Shown: positions 18,465 through 29,700, numbered from the stretch's first letter. The stretch: DNA of 64,000 nucleotides from Limosilactobacillus portuensis (GCF_014838735.1 NZ_JABUXQ010000001.1:1-64000); one strand, 5' to 3'. Numbers and translations: made by a program. The notes: generated from the letters alone by a model not told the origin.

Positions 18465-20192
18465 ATGAGCTGGAAAGATACTTACCAAGTTTGGAAAGAC
18501 CGGACTGATCTTGAACCAAAATTAAAGAAAGAATTAGCTGCAATGCATGATGATAAGGAAATTGAGGATGCATTTTATGCACCAATGTCTTTCGGTACTG
18601 CCGGGATGCGGGGACTAATGGGTCCTGGAATTAACCGGATGAATGTTTATACTGTTCGTCAAGCAACTGAAGGTTTGGCAACGTTAATGGATTCTCTAGG
18701 GGATGAAATTAAAAATCGTGGGGTTGCAATTAGTTATGATTCTCGTCATAATTCACGCCAATTTGCTCACGATTCAGCACGAGTATTAGGTGCTCACGGA
18801 ATTAAGGTTTACATTTACGATAATTTACGGCCAACACCAGAATTGTCATTTGCGGTTCGTCACCTACACACATATGCTGGGATTATGATTACAGCTAGTC
18901 ACAACCCTAAAGAATACAATGGTTATAAAATTTATGGCGAAGATGGTGGTCAAATGCCACCAAAGGAATCAGACATGATGACTGGTTATATCCGGAAGAT
19001 TACCGATATCTTTGACATCAAATTAGCTGATGAACAAGAATTGTTAGATAACGGGACGGAAACAATTATTGGTGAAGATGTGGATGCTGCATACTTGGCT
19101 AATGCAAAGAGCGTTACCGTTAATCCGGATTTGGCAAAAGAATATGGCAAGGACATGAAGTTTGTCTTTACTCCATTATGTGGTACTGGACGGATGCTTG
19201 GTGAACGAGCATTACGTCAAGCTGGTTTCACTAACTTTACAATCGAACCAACTGAAGCACAACCAAACGGTGATTTTCCTGGCTTGGAACACCCTAACCC
19301 AGAATTTCCAGAGGCATTTGTTCGTTCCATTAAGTTAGGTAAAGAAATTGATGCAGATGTTCTAATTGCTACTGATCCTGACGCGGATCGTCTTGGCTGT
19401 GCAGTTCGTCAACCAAATGGTGAATACCAATTGCTGACTGGTAACCAAATTGCCTCAATCATGTTGGCTTACATTCTTGAAGCTCATAAACAAGCAGGAA
19501 CCTTACCAAAGAATGCTGCTGCTGTAAAGTCAATTGTTTCAACTAACTTTGCTGCTAAGATTGCCGAAAGTTACGGTGTTGAAATGATTAATGTTCTAAC
19601 TGGTTTTAAGTGGATTGCGGACCAAATTCACCAATATGAAACTGGTAAGGCTGACCACACGTTCATGTTTGGCTTTGAAGAAAGTTACGGTTACCTTATT
19701 AAGCCATTTGTCCGTGATAAGGATGCTATTCAATCATTAACCTTACTGGCTGAAGTGGCCGCTTATTACAGAAGCCGGAAGATGACATTGTATGATGGCC
19801 TTCAAGAATTATTCAAGAAGTATGGTTACTTCCGTGAAAAGACAGTTGCTAACATGTATCCAGGTGTTGATGGTCCAGCCAAGATTCAAGGCCTAATGAA
19901 GAAGTTCCGTGAAGAAGCACCAACTGCCTTTGCTGGACACAAGGTAATGGTAACTGAAGACTTCTCTAAGGGAACAAAGACAACTGCTGATGGTCAGGTT
20001 AGTGAACTTGGAATTCCTGAATCAAATGTCCTTCGTTACGTTCTTGATGACGAGACTTGGATTGCTATCCGACCATCCGGTACTGAACCAAAATTAAAGT
20101 TCTATATTGGTACTAGTGCACCATCACTTGACGAAGCTAATTCTAAGCTAGCTGCTTTTGAAAAGGCATTAAAGGAATTTGCAGAAGAATAG
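18465..20192 (+). CDS. pgcA: phosphoglucomutase (PgcA/PgmB2 type)
   Basis: A 575-residue alpha-D-phosphohexomutase converting glucose-6-phosphate to glucose-1-phosphate. The active-site phosphoserine is S145 in ITASHNPKEYNG, the metal loop is DPDADR near 307, the sugar-binding loop GFEESYG near 402, and the phosphate loop RPSGTEPK near 537. The start ATG at 18465 has AAAGGAG about 8 bases before it; the ATG at 18441 in the same frame lies upstream of that site. The product feeds GalU. Confidence 0.94.
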   Translation: MSWKDTYQVWKDRTDLEPKLKKELAAMHDDKEIEDAFYAPMSFGTAGMRGLMGPGINRMNVYTVRQATEGLATLMDSLGDEIKNRGVAISYDSRHNSRQFAHDSARVLGAHGIKVYIYDNLRPTPELSFAVRHLHTYAGIMITASHNPKEYNGYKIYGEDGGQMPPKESDMMTGYIRKITDIFDIKLADEQELLDNGTETIIGEDVDAAYLANAKSVTVNPDLAKEYGKDMKFVFTPLCGTGRMLGERALRQAGFTNFTIEPTEAQPNGDFPGLEHPNPEFPEAFVRSIKLGKEIDADVLIATDPDADRLGCAVRQPNGEYQLLTGNQIASIMLAYILEAHKQAGTLPKNAAAVKSIVSTNFAAKIAESYGVEMINVLTGFKWIADQIHQYETGKADHTFMFGFEESYGYLIKPFVRDKDAIQSLTLLAEVAAYYRSRKMTLYDGLQELFKKYGYFREKTVANMYPGVDGPAKIQGLMKKFREEAPTAFAGHKVMVTEDFSKGTKTTADGQVSELGIPESNVLRYVLDDETWIAIRPSGTEPKLKFYIGTSAPSLDEANSKLAAFEKALKEFAEE

Positions 20193-20214
20193 CTTTAGCG
20201 GTGTAGAATATTAA

Positions 20215-20264
20215 ATAGATAGAGGGTGAGAAAAAACTAAATGTTTTTCTCACCCTCTATCTAT
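20215..20264. terminator. 21-bp perfect hairpin between convergent pgcA and the LtaS-like gene
   Basis: A 21-bp perfect stem whose loop-proximal end is AAAAA/TTTTT, with an 8-nt loop. The T-run is inside the stem rather than after it, unlike a standard terminator. The GAGAAAAA/TTTTTCTC core recurs in hairpins at 33220 and 62901 with different outer arms. Confidence 0.6.
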
Positions 20265-20278
20265 ATTTAGTGATCTCC

Positions 20279-20454
20279 GAACTTACTGAGTCTAATTGCG
20301 GAAATCCAATAGGCTCACTTTGTTTCGTAACCCGAGCTCGAGTCTAACGCAGCGAAGCAAGCCTATTTGGCTACGAACGACTCTGATGAATTCATCATCA
20401 TTCGTCGTTCTAGATTAGCCAACCAGGCTCTTAAATGGGTTAATTTCCAGCTTC
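20279..20454. repeat. structured intergenic element, family A copy 1
   Basis: About 176 nt that recur at 33282-33463 with roughly 90% identity by eye. Internal pairings include ATAGGCT/AGCCTAT, GATGAA/TTCATC (20385-20396) inside GAACGAC/GTCGTTC, and a long-range GGAAAT (20300-20305) with ATTTCC (20443-20448). No reading frame is conserved. It lies between convergent genes, directly after a long hairpin. Confidence 0.75.
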
Positions 20455-20458
20455 TTTT

Positions 20459-23383
20459 TTATTTTGCGATTTGTTTTAAGAATGAATCTTTTAGTAGGTA
20501 ATGGTGACCAGCAGTAAGGTCATACTGAACTAGTTGATAGTCGTGAAAGAGTTTCTTTTGCTTTGAAGTAAGCTTAACATGTTCTCCGTGAGCGTTAACA
20601 AAATCGGTTCCTCCTTGATGAGCCGAATTGTTTTTTGCAGTTCCGTTAGTCGGTAATGATGTTGCCGGAATATCTTCGGCAACTTTCGTTAGCAGAGCGT
20701 AGTAGGGTGAAACTTTAACATCCATTTGAGCAAGTGCCATTGCGGCAAAATTATTTGGTCCAACAAGCTGATGCTGCCAGGTAAGGCGATTTTGGTTAGT
20801 CTTTCGTGCGGCTGCATTACTATAAATAAAGTAATCAGTTTCATGGAGCTGAGTACCATACCTTCCCATTGGCAGGCCATGATAAATTCCGGGGAGGTGA
20901 TCACCATACCAAACGACAGTGGTCGGCTGATTAAGTTTATCCAGCTCAGTAATCCACTTTTTTAATGCTTGATCAGTATAGTGAATTCCTTGAATGTAGG
21001 TTTCAATTTGCGCTTTTTGGTTAGGAGTTTTAAATCCTTTTCCGGAAACATGGTAATTATTTTTGGCGTAGTAGGTTGGTTCATATGGCATGTGGTTTTG
21101 CATCGTCGCTAATTGAACAAACTTACCGTGAGGTTGACGTTTAAGGTTTAATGTTACTTCTTTGTAGGCAGAATCGTCACTAACACGGGGACTGTGCTGA
21201 ATCTTTTGAGTATAGGTAATTTTGTCGCCACCATCGAAGTGATAAAACTTATTAAAGCCAAACTTTTTGTAAACCGTTTTTCTACTATAAAGGTTTGCGG
21301 AAAACGGGTGGATTCCAATACTGTAATTAAACAGGTTGTTAATGGTAAAAGTCCGCTTTTGGTAAGGGACTAGTTGTGAATACGGTGTTGGTAATGTTGG
21401 CGAGAAGTTTGCAATCGAAAGACCAGTTAGGGCCTGGTATTCCATATTAGCTGTTCCGCCACCATACCCAGAACTAAGCATTAATCCACTAGTTGAATGC
21501 TTCTTTAACTGATGAAGGTAGGCAATTGGGTTACCGCTGACTTCCATTCCTGGGACACGGGACGGATCAGAGTAGCTTTCACTAAGGACAAACACCAGAT
21601 TTTGGTTTCCAACGCTATTATGGGTACGATTTTGATTAATTTTTGCTCCCAACTTAGAGTAACGGTTAGCTAAGTCTTTCATTGTAGAAGCTGAATACCC
21701 TTTAGGCTTATTCATTACGTGAACGTCAATATTGTTGGCAAATTGGAGAAGAGTACCGTTCATTTTAGCACCCCGTAATTGGGAGTAGAAGTATGGAGTA
21801 TCGTTGATATTTTGCAACTGTTTATAGACGATCGAATTACTATGATTTGCAAAGCTAAAGCTAAAAAGATAGGCACAGGAAAGAAACGCAATTGCAATCC
21901 GGACAAATGGGTTAAACCGGCATGACTTACCGACACGTTTTTCTAGTTGCCAGCAAACCGTAATAATAACGATGGCGCCAATTAAAGTAAAAACAATCAC
22001 CCACTTATTAACCATTCCCAGCATTTCACTAGGGGCGGTTAGTGTTGAAATATCGGTAGGGATAATTGGTTCATTTCTGGCCGCAATTTTGAGGATCGAA
22101 GCGCCTAACCAGCATAGGTAGAAAAGAATTGTTATTCCTGAACTTAACCACCAACGATTAGTAATTGCCATTAAGATCAAAGCAATTGCAAAAATAATAA
22201 GAACGTTTACTGTAATGATCTTTGGTCGTTCAGTTAACATCCACTGAACCATCGTAAATTTACCATCCCAAAGGATAGCGAATGAACCGAGAGTGATCAG
22301 CCAGAGAATGAGAAAGGTTAAGAGGATCGGCCAGAAGTTTTGGCAAATTTGTTTAAGACGGTTAAGAAGGCTACGATAATTTAACTGCCAGGTTATTTTA
22401 TTTCCCAGGAAATTAATTAGTGTTAAAATTCCAGCAAAAACGACAGCGATTATAATACCGATTAGAAGTGAAAGCTGCCAATTGACATGTGGTAAGAGCC
22501 AGGGAGTAAAGATCATTGGCAACCCGAGCAGGTTAAGAAGCAGGATCCCGGTGATCGGTAAAAGGTAGTCTTTCGGACTCTTATTACTTGCTCGTAAGAA
22601 CCATGCAGTCATCAGTAAACAAGTGAGGAGAAGAAATGGTTGGTATGAGTTAATTCCTAATAAATAGTGCGTATTGGGAGTAAGATCACTATGCGGACTA
22701 TAATCAACATGGTTCATATTGAGCCAGGTAATTAGTGAGGAAACCAGTAAGCTAATCATTGTTAATCCGGCATAGCGGTTGTTTGACCACTTCTTCAGCC
22801 ACTGTTGATCATTTGCTAACCAGTCGCCAAGGGCAAAAAGATAGCTGAACCAGATTAGGCTTGTTCCACGATGAAATCCAAATGCATCATAACCGCTGAT
22901 CAGGTTGATAAGAAAGAAAATGAATGAAAAACTAATCAACCAGTGACGACGCGTAATTGTTGACCAACGATGACACAGTTTTTGTAATGGGTGAGCAAAA
23001 AGGTATAGCCCACTGCAGACAAGCCAAGTGATAAATACTTGTTGAACAACGTAGAGTTCGGGAGACGGCTGGTCGGTTGTGGTTACTGGTTGGGTAGTAA
23101 ACTTTGCCCAGGTGAAGGTAATAATTCCGATAATCCGGAGAGTAAGGACAATTGCCTGACGGTTAAATCGCTTTTGCTGTTGATTAGCACCAATGGCAAT
23201 TGGTACCCATAAGACAACTGTGCTAACAAACGTTTTTAGAATCCACCAAAGTATAAAGGGCCAGGTTGCTTCTTGGAGGTGGGTGAGAAACTGACTTGCG
23301 GTTCCTAAAAAGCAAATAATTGTTAAGACAACAAATAACGTCCCCAATTGCTGTCCCCACTTTTGCTTTAAACTACTAAACAT
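20459..23383 (-). CDS. LtaS-like sulfatase-fold membrane protein
   Basis: A 974-residue polytopic protein. The C-terminal half (about 594-880) is a sulfatase/alkaline-phosphatase-like domain of the lipoteichoic-acid-synthase family: metal Glu in VLSES (E602), nucleophile Thr644 in GGGTANMEY, and metal ligands GDH at 827-829. It faces outside. The N-terminal half (1 to about 510) has roughly a dozen helices, far more than the five of classical LtaS, and residues about 110-195 (PLQKL, FHRGTSLIWFSYLFALG) resemble the second half of acyltransferase-3 proteins. A glycerol-phosphate transferase acting on a teichoic acid or glycolipid is likely; the exact product is unknown. The start ATG at 23383 follows GGAAAGTTGGAG. 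Confidence 0.75.
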   Translation of the reverse strand: MFSSLKQKWGQQLGTLFVVLTIICFLGTASQFLTHLQEATWPFILWWILKTFVSTVVLWVPIAIGANQQQKRFNRQAIVLTLRIIGIITFTWAKFTTQPVTTTDQPSPELYVVQQVFITWLVCSGLYLFAHPLQKLCHRWSTITRRHWLISFSFIFFLINLISGYDAFGFHRGTSLIWFSYLFALGDWLANDQQWLKKWSNNRYAGLTMISLLVSSLITWLNMNHVDYSPHSDLTPNTHYLLGINSYQPFLLLTCLLMTAWFLRASNKSPKDYLLPITGILLLNLLGLPMIFTPWLLPHVNWQLSLLIGIIIAVVFAGILTLINFLGNKITWQLNYRSLLNRLKQICQNFWPILLTFLILWLITLGSFAILWDGKFTMVQWMLTERPKIITVNVLIIFAIALILMAITNRWWLSSGITILFYLCWLGASILKIAARNEPIIPTDISTLTAPSEMLGMVNKWVIVFTLIGAIVIITVCWQLEKRVGKSCRFNPFVRIAIAFLSCAYLFSFSFANHSNSIVYKQLQNINDTPYFYSQLRGAKMNGTLLQFANNIDVHVMNKPKGYSASTMKDLANRYSKLGAKINQNRTHNSVGNQNLVFVLSESYSDPSRVPGMEVSGNPIAYLHQLKKHSTSGLMLSSGYGGGTANMEYQALTGLSIANFSPTLPTPYSQLVPYQKRTFTINNLFNYSIGIHPFSANLYSRKTVYKKFGFNKFYHFDGGDKITYTQKIQHSPRVSDDSAYKEVTLNLKRQPHGKFVQLATMQNHMPYEPTYYAKNNYHVSGKGFKTPNQKAQIETYIQGIHYTDQALKKWITELDKLNQPTTVVWYGDHLPGIYHGLPMGRYGTQLHETDYFIYSNAAARKTNQNRLTWQHQLVGPNNFAAMALAQMDVKVSPYYALLTKVAEDIPATSLPTNGTAKNNSAHQGGTDFVNAHGEHVKLTSKQKKLFHDYQLVQYDLTAGHHYLLKDSFLKQIAK

Positions 23384-23539
23384 TGATCTCCAACTTTCCT
23401 TTTATGAAATTTAAACATTACTATTATATGTGCAAGCAAAGTCGTGATTCAATAGTAGAGAACAATGATTAAGGTAAAGTTAATTTACGGATATTGATTG
23501 TTTTATAGTAGGACAATTTAGAAATTTTATATTGATAGA

Positions 23540-23553
23540 CGAATGCATGTTCT
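23540..23553. promoter_or_regulatory. SOS-box-like operator upstream of uvrB
   Basis: CGAATGCATGTTCT matches the Gram-positive LexA consensus CGAAC-N4-GTTCG at all but two positions. It overlaps a TTGATA -35-like element at 23532. Damage control of uvrBA fits what is known of the regulon. Confidence 0.5.
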
Positions 23554-23593
23554 GATGATAAACTAAAGAGGGTAATTTATGATCATAAAGACG

Positions 23594-23625
23594 GAAGGTA
23601 ATGAAGAACGAGTTGTTGCCTTCCA
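23594..23625 (+). other. hairpin and short leader frame before uvrB
   Basis: GGAAGGTAA pairs with TTGCCTTCC (one G-T pair) in the uvrB leader. It lies within a 31-codon frame (23579-23674) that begins with ATG 8 bases after AGAGGG and overlaps the uvrB start. Whether the frame is translated is unknown. Confidence 0.3.
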
Positions 23626-23651
23626 TTTTCGAGTGCTGAGGAGGATTAATC

Positions 23652-25700
23652 GTGATATATCGTCAACCTCATAAAAATTTTGAGTTAGTTTCAGACTATA
23701 AGCCGACCGGGGATCAGCCAGAAGCAATTAAGGAATTAACTACTGGAATCAAAAAGGGAGAAAAGGCCCAGATTCTGTTAGGGGCCACCGGAACGGGGAA
23801 AACTTTTACGATTTCAAATGTTATTGCAAAAGTTAATAAACCAACATTAATTCTATCTCATAACAAAACGCTAGCTGGACAATTATATAGTGAAATGAAA
23901 AAATTCTTCCCACATAATGCGGTTGAATATTTCGTTTCCTATTACGATTACTATCAGCCAGAAGCATATGTTCCTTCTAGCGATACATACATTGAAAAGG
24001 ATGCATCAATTAACGATGAGATTGATGAATTACGACATTCAGCAACTAGTTCATTAATGGAACGAGACGATGTTATTGTTGTGGCCTCTGTTTCTAGTAT
24101 TTTTGGTCTTGGTGATCCAAGTGAGTACCATAATCACGTAGTCTCACTACGAGTTGGCCAAGAAATTGAACGGGATCGATTACTCCGTGAATTGGTTAAT
24201 ATTCAGTTTGAACGGAACGATATTGACTTTCAAAGGGGCCGATTCAGAGTTCACGGGGACGTTGTTGAAGTCTTTCCCGCATCACGTGAAGATAAGGCAT
24301 TGCGAATTGAATTTTTTGGTGATGAAATTGACCGGATTCGTGAAGTTGATGCCCTTACTGGCGAAGTAATTGGTGATCGGGAACATATTTCGATCTTCCC
24401 GGCAACGCACTTCTTAACAAGTGAAGAGATTATGGACCGGGCACTTCCGCAGATCGAAAGCGATATGAAAAAACAGGTCAAAAAGTTTACTGATGAAGGA
24501 AAACTCCTTGAGGCAGAACGGATTCAGCAACGGACAACTTATGACATCGAAATGCTCCGTGAAATGGGGTATTGCAACGGAATTGAAAATTACTCACGGT
24601 ATATGGATGGACGAAAACCTGGAGAGCCACCATACACCTTACTGGATTTCTTCCCTAAAGACTTCTTACTAGTAGTTGATGAATCGCACCAAACGATGCC
24701 CCAAGTTCGGGGGATGTACAATGGTGACCGTGCTCGGAAGCAGATGCTGATTGACTATGGCTTTCGATTACCGAGTGCGCTTGATAACCGACCATTAAAA
24801 CTAGCAGAATTTGAAAAACACGTTAATCAAGTCGTTTATATGTCAGCCACCCCAGGTCCATATGAAATGGCACAAACAGATCACGTTGTTCAGCAAATTA
24901 TTCGACCAACTGGTTTGCTGGATCCAACAATTGAGGTTCGACCGGTAATGGGACAAATTGATGATCTGGTTGGTGAGATTAATAAGCGGATTGAGAAACA
25001 TGAACGAGTCTTTGTCACAACATTGACTAAGAAAATGTCAGAGGATCTTACTGACTACCTTAAAGATCTTGGACTGAAGGTTAAATATCTTCATAGCGAT
25101 ATCAAAACACTAGAGCGGACACAAATCATTCGTGATCTTCGTTTAGGGAAGTTCGATGTTCTTGTAGGAATTAACCTTCTTCGGGAAGGGCTGGACGTTC
25201 CAGAAGTATCTTTAGTCGCGATTCTTGATGCGGATAAGGAAGGCTTTTTACGGAATGAGCGTTCCTTAATTCAGACAATTGGTCGAGCAGCGCGGAATGC
25301 AAATGGTTCCGTAATTATGTATGCTGATACAGTTACTGATTCAATGCAAAAAGCAATCGACGAAACAAAGCGACGACGGGAAATTCAAATGGCTTACAAC
25401 AAGAAGCATGGGATCACTCCTAAGACTATCATTAAGCCAATTCAAGAGGCTATTTCCTCAACTACGAAGACTGAGGATAGCGGAAAAGAAGCTGACAGTA
25501 CAGAATTTACTACTAAGGACTTTGCTAAGCTAAACCGTGATGATCAAACAAAGATGGTTGAAGAATTAACTGAACAAATGCGGACGGCAGCTAAGCGGTT
25601 AGACTTTGAGCAGGCTGCAACGCTTCGTGATACGATAATGGAATTAAAAGCACAGATGACAGGAAAGAAAACTAAAAGGATAAAGCAGAGTAAAAAATAA
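23652..25700 (+). CDS. uvrB: UvrABC excinuclease subunit B
   Basis: A 682-residue helicase-like subunit that receives damaged DNA from UvrA and loads UvrC. Walker A GATGTGKT is near residue 43-50, the beta-hairpin region follows ([12 protein letters not shown] near 97), helicase motifs run to about 600 ([20 protein letters not shown]), and the C-terminal UVR domain (about 632-667) binds UvrC. The start is a GTG at 23652 with GAGGAGGATTAATC upstream. uvrA follows 17 bases later. Confidence 0.97.
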   Translation: MIYRQPHKNFELVSDYKPTGDQPEAIKELTTGIKKGEKAQILLGATGTGKTFTISNVIAKVNKPTLILSHNKTLAGQLYSEMKKFFPHNAVEYFVSYYDYYQPEAYVPSSDTYIEKDASINDEIDELRHSATSSLMERDDVIVVASVSSIFGLGDPSEYHNHVVSLRVGQEIERDRLLRELVNIQFERNDIDFQRGRFRVHGDVVEVFPASREDKALRIEFFGDEIDRIREVDALTGEVIGDREHISIFPATHFLTSEEIMDRALPQIESDMKKQVKKFTDEGKLLEAERIQQRTTYDIEMLREMGYCNGIENYSRYMDGRKPGEPPYTLLDFFPKDFLLVVDESHQTMPQVRGMYNGDRARKQMLIDYGFRLPSALDNRPLKLAEFEKHVNQVVYMSATPGPYEMAQTDHVVQQIIRPTGLLDPTIEVRPVMGQIDDLVGEINKRIEKHERVFVTTLTKKMSEDLTDYLKDLGLKVKYLHSDIKTLERTQIIRDLRLGKFDVLVGINLLREGLDVPEVSLVAILDADKEGFLRNERSLIQTIGRAARNANGSVIMYADTVTDSMQKAIDETKRRREIQMAYNKKHGITPKTIIKPIQEAISSTTKTEDSGKEADSTEFTTKDFAKLNRDDQTKMVEELTEQMRTAAKRLDFEQAATLRDTIMELKAQMTGKKTKRIKQSKK

Positions 25701-25717
25701 GGGGGAGTGAATTATTC

Positions 25718-28570
25718 GTGGCAAACGATAAGATTATTATTCATGGCGCACGTGCCCATAACTTAAAGAATATTGATGTAAAAATCCCCAAGAATAAGTT
25801 AGTTGTAATTACTGGCCTATCCGGCTCGGGAAAGAGTTCGCTAGCATTTGATACCTTATATGCAGAGGGACAACGCCGCTATGTGGAAAGTTTATCTGCC
25901 TATGCTCGTCAATTCTTAGGTCAAATGGATAAACCGGATGTTGATTCAATTGATGGCCTTTCACCCGCAATATCGATTGACCAGAAGACTACATCTCATA
26001 ACCCCCGTTCCACGGTAGGGACTGTCACGGAGATTAACGACTTTCTGCGATTGTTGTGGGCACGGGTAGGGACTCCAATTTGTCCCAACGATCACATTCC
26101 AATTAGCAGTCAATCACCTGACCAGATGGTTGACCGGGTACTGGAACTCCCTGAGCGAACTCGACTTCAAATTCTTTCTCCAGTTGTTCGTGATAAGCGT
26201 GGAACCCAAAAGAAGATCTTTGAAAAGATCAAAAAGGAAGGATTTGTGCGGGTTCAAGTAGATGGTGAAACCTATGAACTAGATGAAGTCCCAGAACTTG
26301 ATAAGAATAAGAAGCATACGGTTAATGTTGTCATTGACCGGATTATTATCAAGGATGGGATTCGCTCTCGCTTGTTTGATTCATTTGAAGCTGCTTTGAG
26401 GTTAAGTGACGGTTACGCGATTGCAGATGTGATCGGTGGGGAACCAATTCCATTTTCCGAAAAGTATGCTTGCCCAATTTGTGGATTTACTGTAGGTGAG
26501 CTTGAACCGCGACTGTTTTCTTTTAATGCTCCAATTGGTGCTTGTCCTGAATGTGAGGGCTTGGGTTCAAAGCTAGAAGTTGACGTGGATCTAGTGGTTC
26601 CTGATCGAACTAAAACGCTTCGGGAGGGAGCAATGATTCCGTGGAACCCGATTTCTTCACAATACTATCCACAGTTACTGGAACAATTCTGTGAAGCTGC
26701 TGGAATTAACATGGATACGCCATTTAATAAACTTTCCAAAAAGCAACAGCAGCAGGTCCTGTATGGTAACGGCGATCAGACATTCCATTTCCACTACGAA
26801 AATGACTTTGGTGGAGTCCGGGATGTTGATGTGCCGTTTGAGGGAGTTATTAATAATATTAAGCGTCGGTACAAGGAAACCAATTCTGACTTTACTCGAG
26901 AACAAATGCGAAAGTACATGACAGAACTGCCTTGTCCGGCTTGTCACGGTTACCGGCTTAACCAACGGGCGTTAGCAGTTAAAATTAACGGTCAAAATAT
27001 TGGTGAAGTTTCTGAATTGCCAATTAGTAAGGCTATTACGTTCTTTGAAGGTGTTCAATTCTCTGAACAACAAGAAAAAATTGCCCGGCCAATTTTGAAA
27101 GAGATTTTAGATCGGCTGACATTTATGAAAAATGTTGGTGTTGAATACTTAACATTAAGTCGCTCTGCACGAACGCTCTCCGGTGGTGAAGCTCAACGAA
27201 TCCGTTTGGCAACACAAATTGGCTCAAATCTTTCTGGGGTTATGTACGTCCTTGATGAACCATCAATTGGCTTACACCAGCGGGATAATGATCGACTAAT
27301 TTCTTCCCTTAAAGCGATGCGTGATCTTGGGAATACCTTGATTGTGGTTGAACACGATGAAGATACCATGCGGGCTGCAGACTATATTGTGGATATCGGT
27401 CCGGGAGCAGGAGCTAATGGTGGAAAGGTAATGGCTGCTGGGACACCAAAACAAATTATGCGTTCCAGAAAATCACTAACAGGCCAGTATCTTTCTGGTA
27501 AAAAGATGATTGAGGTTCCTAAAGAACGCCGGGAAGGTAATGGAAAACACATTATTCTTAAGGGCGCTGCTGAAAATAACTTAAAGAACATTAATGTTGA
27601 TTTTCCTCTTGGTAAGTTTATCTGTGTAACTGGTGTTTCTGGTTCTGGGAAATCAACCTTAGTTAATGTGATTTTGAAACGAATCCTGGCACAGAAGTTG
27701 AACAATAATTCTGCTAAGCCAGGCAAGTATAAATCAATTAGTGGAATTAAAAATATCGAGAAGGTAATTGATATTGATCAATCGCCAATTGGGCGAACAC
27801 CACGGAGTAATCCTGCTACATATACTGGTGTCTTTGATGATATTCGCGAGCTTTTTGCTCAAACAAATCAGGCAAAGATGCGCGGCTATAATAAGGGACG
27901 TTTTAGTTTTAACGTAAAGGGTGGTCGTTGTGAAGCTTGCCATGGTGACGGAATTATTAAGATCGAAATGAACTTCTTACCAGACGTTTACGTTCCGTGT
28001 GAAGTCTGTCATGGAACACGTTATAATTCAGAAACCCTTGAAGTTGAATATAAGGGAAAGAATATTTCACAGGTTCTGAACATGACCGTTTCTGAAGCCT
28101 TGAAATTCTTTAGTGCAATTCCAAAAATTAAGCGAAAACTGCAAACAATTGAAGATGTTGGTTTAGGTTACGTAACTCTAGGTCAACCAGCTACTACACT
28201 TTCAGGTGGTGAAGCCCAGAGAATGAAACTTGCTGCCGAACTTCATCGTCAATCACGAGGTAAAAGCTTTTATATTCTTGATGAACCTACCACTGGACTA
28301 CACATGGATGATATTAAACGTTTGCTGGCGGTTTTACAGCGATTAGTTGATGCTGGAAACACCGTCCTGGTAATTGAACATGATCTTGATGTTGTCAAAT
28401 CAGCTGATTGGCTAATTGATCTTGGCCCCGAGGGAGGAGAAGCAGGTGGTTATATTGTTGCTACTGGAACTCCTGAAGAGGTTGCAAAGGTTAAGGAAAG
28501 TTATACCGGACAATATCTGAAGAAGATGTTAGAACGGGATAAGGCACTTGAAGAGAAAAAGCAACATTAA
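25718..28570 (+). CDS. uvrA: UvrABC excinuclease subunit A
   Basis: A 950-residue tandem ABC ATPase that scans DNA for lesions. Walker A sites are GLSGSGKSS near 32-40 and GVSGSGKST near 641-649; ABC signatures are LSGGEAQR in both halves. Two zinc fingers are visible, CPIC...CPEC (about 251-277) and CEAC...CEVC (about 738-766). The GTG start at 25718 follows GGGGGAGTG. It forms an operon with uvrB, closed by a terminator. Confidence 0.97.
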   Translation: MANDKIIIHGARAHNLKNIDVKIPKNKLVVITGLSGSGKSSLAFDTLYAEGQRRYVESLSAYARQFLGQMDKPDVDSIDGLSPAISIDQKTTSHNPRSTVGTVTEINDFLRLLWARVGTPICPNDHIPISSQSPDQMVDRVLELPERTRLQILSPVVRDKRGTQKKIFEKIKKEGFVRVQVDGETYELDEVPELDKNKKHTVNVVIDRIIIKDGIRSRLFDSFEAALRLSDGYAIADVIGGEPIPFSEKYACPICGFTVGELEPRLFSFNAPIGACPECEGLGSKLEVDVDLVVPDRTKTLREGAMIPWNPISSQYYPQLLEQFCEAAGINMDTPFNKLSKKQQQQVLYGNGDQTFHFHYENDFGGVRDVDVPFEGVINNIKRRYKETNSDFTREQMRKYMTELPCPACHGYRLNQRALAVKINGQNIGEVSELPISKAITFFEGVQFSEQQEKIARPILKEILDRLTFMKNVGVEYLTLSRSARTLSGGEAQRIRLATQIGSNLSGVMYVLDEPSIGLHQRDNDRLISSLKAMRDLGNTLIVVEHDEDTMRAADYIVDIGPGAGANGGKVMAAGTPKQIMRSRKSLTGQYLSGKKMIEVPKERREGNGKHIILKGAAENNLKNINVDFPLGKFICVTGVSGSGKSTLVNVILKRILAQKLNNNSAKPGKYKSISGIKNIEKVIDIDQSPIGRTPRSNPATYTGVFDDIRELFAQTNQAKMRGYNKGRFSFNVKGGRCEACHGDGIIKIEMNFLPDVYVPCEVCHGTRYNSETLEVEYKGKNISQVLNMTVSEALKFFSAIPKIKRKLQTIEDVGLGYVTLGQPATTLSGGEAQRMKLAAELHRQSRGKSFYILDEPTTGLHMDDIKRLLAVLQRLVDAGNTVLVIEHDLDVVKSADWLIDLGPEGGEAGGYIVATGTPEEVAKVKESYTGQYLKKMLERDKALEEKKQH

Positions 28571-28641
28571 AGTTTCTAAATAACCTAGGGAAGGTATCCA
28601 CTACTAATGCATAGCGATTCCTTGGGAAATGGTCTAAGGAG

Positions 28642-28679
28642 GCTTCAGAGTTCGAGATTGGCGAGCTTTGAAGCTTTTT
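28642..28679 (+). terminator. uvrBA terminator
   Basis: The stem GCTTCAGAG/CTTTGAAGC (with G-T pairs) is followed by TTTTTCT, 70 bases after the uvrA stop. Confidence 0.7.
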
Positions 28680-28747
28680 CTGTATCTTTTAATTATTAGA
28701 TAGCATTTTCTGAAAAATAACGGGTCCAGTATATTTTTAGTTATTAA

Positions 28748-28776
28748 AAGACACGCCCGGATTGCTGTGATACAAT
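28748..28776 (+). promoter_or_regulatory. promoter of rapZ-yvcK-whiA
   Basis: AAGACA, 17 bases, TACAAT, about 35 bases before rapZ. Confidence 0.5.
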
Positions 28777-28810
28777 AATTAGGTATAAGTGTAGAAAAGA
28801 GGGGGAGAAC

Positions 28811-29680
28811 ATGGTAGAGAAGATGCGAGTGGTAATTATTACCGGAATGAGCGGTGCCGGGAAAACCGTTGCTGTTCATAGTCTTGAAGACTTAGGCTAC
28901 TTCGTGTTCGATAATATGCTTCCTAACTTGGCGGAAAAATTTGTCGATGTGATGGAAAAAGCGAGTCAGTTTAATAAGGTAGCTATGGTAATGGATTCTC
29001 GTTCCCAGAGATTCTATGATCAAGTGCTGCCAAGTATTCGACAATTGAAAAGACGTGAAGATCTTGAGGTTAGTTTACTTTTCCTCGATGCCGCCGATGA
29101 TAAATTGATTTCTCGTTATAAGGAAACACGTCGTTCACACCCACTATCACCTCATGGTCGGTTATTGGACGGAGTGACGGCTGAGCGAAAACTACTGAAT
29201 AATCTTAAAAGCGAGGCAGACATTCGGATTGATACTACTTCTTTGACGCCACGGAACCTTAAACTAAGACTCAATAAAATCTTTGGTCATGGTGAGGGGA
29301 GTAACTTCTACATTGAAGTAATGTCGTTCGGCTTCAAGTATGGATTGCCGTTAGATGCTGACATTGTGCTTGACGTTCGTTTTCTCCCTAACCCCTTTTA
29401 TGTTCCAGAGCTTAAACATTTGACAGGTAATGATGCTGCCGTCCAAGAATACGTGATGAAAAGCCCGTTAGCAAAGGAATTTTATGCTCATTTAAGGTCA
29501 TTATTAGAAACGGCAATGCCAGGCTATATTCATGAAGGGAAAAGTAGTCTAACGATTGCAATTGGCTGTACTGGAGGGCAACATCGTTCCGTTACTATTG
29601 CAAATAAGATTGCAACTGATTTAAAAGCTGATGGTTATCAAGTTAATATTCACCATCGGGACGTCGATAAGGCAAAATAA
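28811..29680 (+). CDS. rapZ: RapZ family nucleotide-binding protein (YvcJ)
   Basis: A 289-residue P-loop protein with Walker A GMSGAGKT near residues 12-19 and the conserved C-terminal domain (FGFKYGLPLDADIVLDVRFLPNP, then GCTGGQHRSV near 257). In E. coli RapZ controls glmS mRNA through small RNAs; in Firmicutes the homologue YvcJ binds and hydrolyses GTP and affects competence, and the target is less clear. First gene of the conserved rapZ-yvcK-whiA operon. The start ATG at 28811 has GAGGGGGAG upstream. Confidence 0.93.
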   Translation: MVEKMRVVIITGMSGAGKTVAVHSLEDLGYFVFDNMLPNLAEKFVDVMEKASQFNKVAMVMDSRSQRFYDQVLPSIRQLKRREDLEVSLLFLDAADDKLISRYKETRRSHPLSPHGRLLDGVTAERKLLNNLKSEADIRIDTTSLTPRNLKLRLNKIFGHGEGSNFYIEVMSFGFKYGLPLDADIVLDVRFLPNPFYVPELKHLTGNDAAVQEYVMKSPLAKEFYAHLRSLLETAMPGYIHEGKSSLTIAIGCTGGQHRSVTIANKIATDLKADGYQVNIHHRDVDKAK

Positions 29681-29700
29681 AAAAGTAGAGGAAGGATTAT

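Noticed and set aside
22396-22410. ATTTCCCAGGAAAT, similar to the palindrome at 3834
   Set aside because: One mismatch at the centre and inside the coding sequence of the LtaS-like protein; probably chance.
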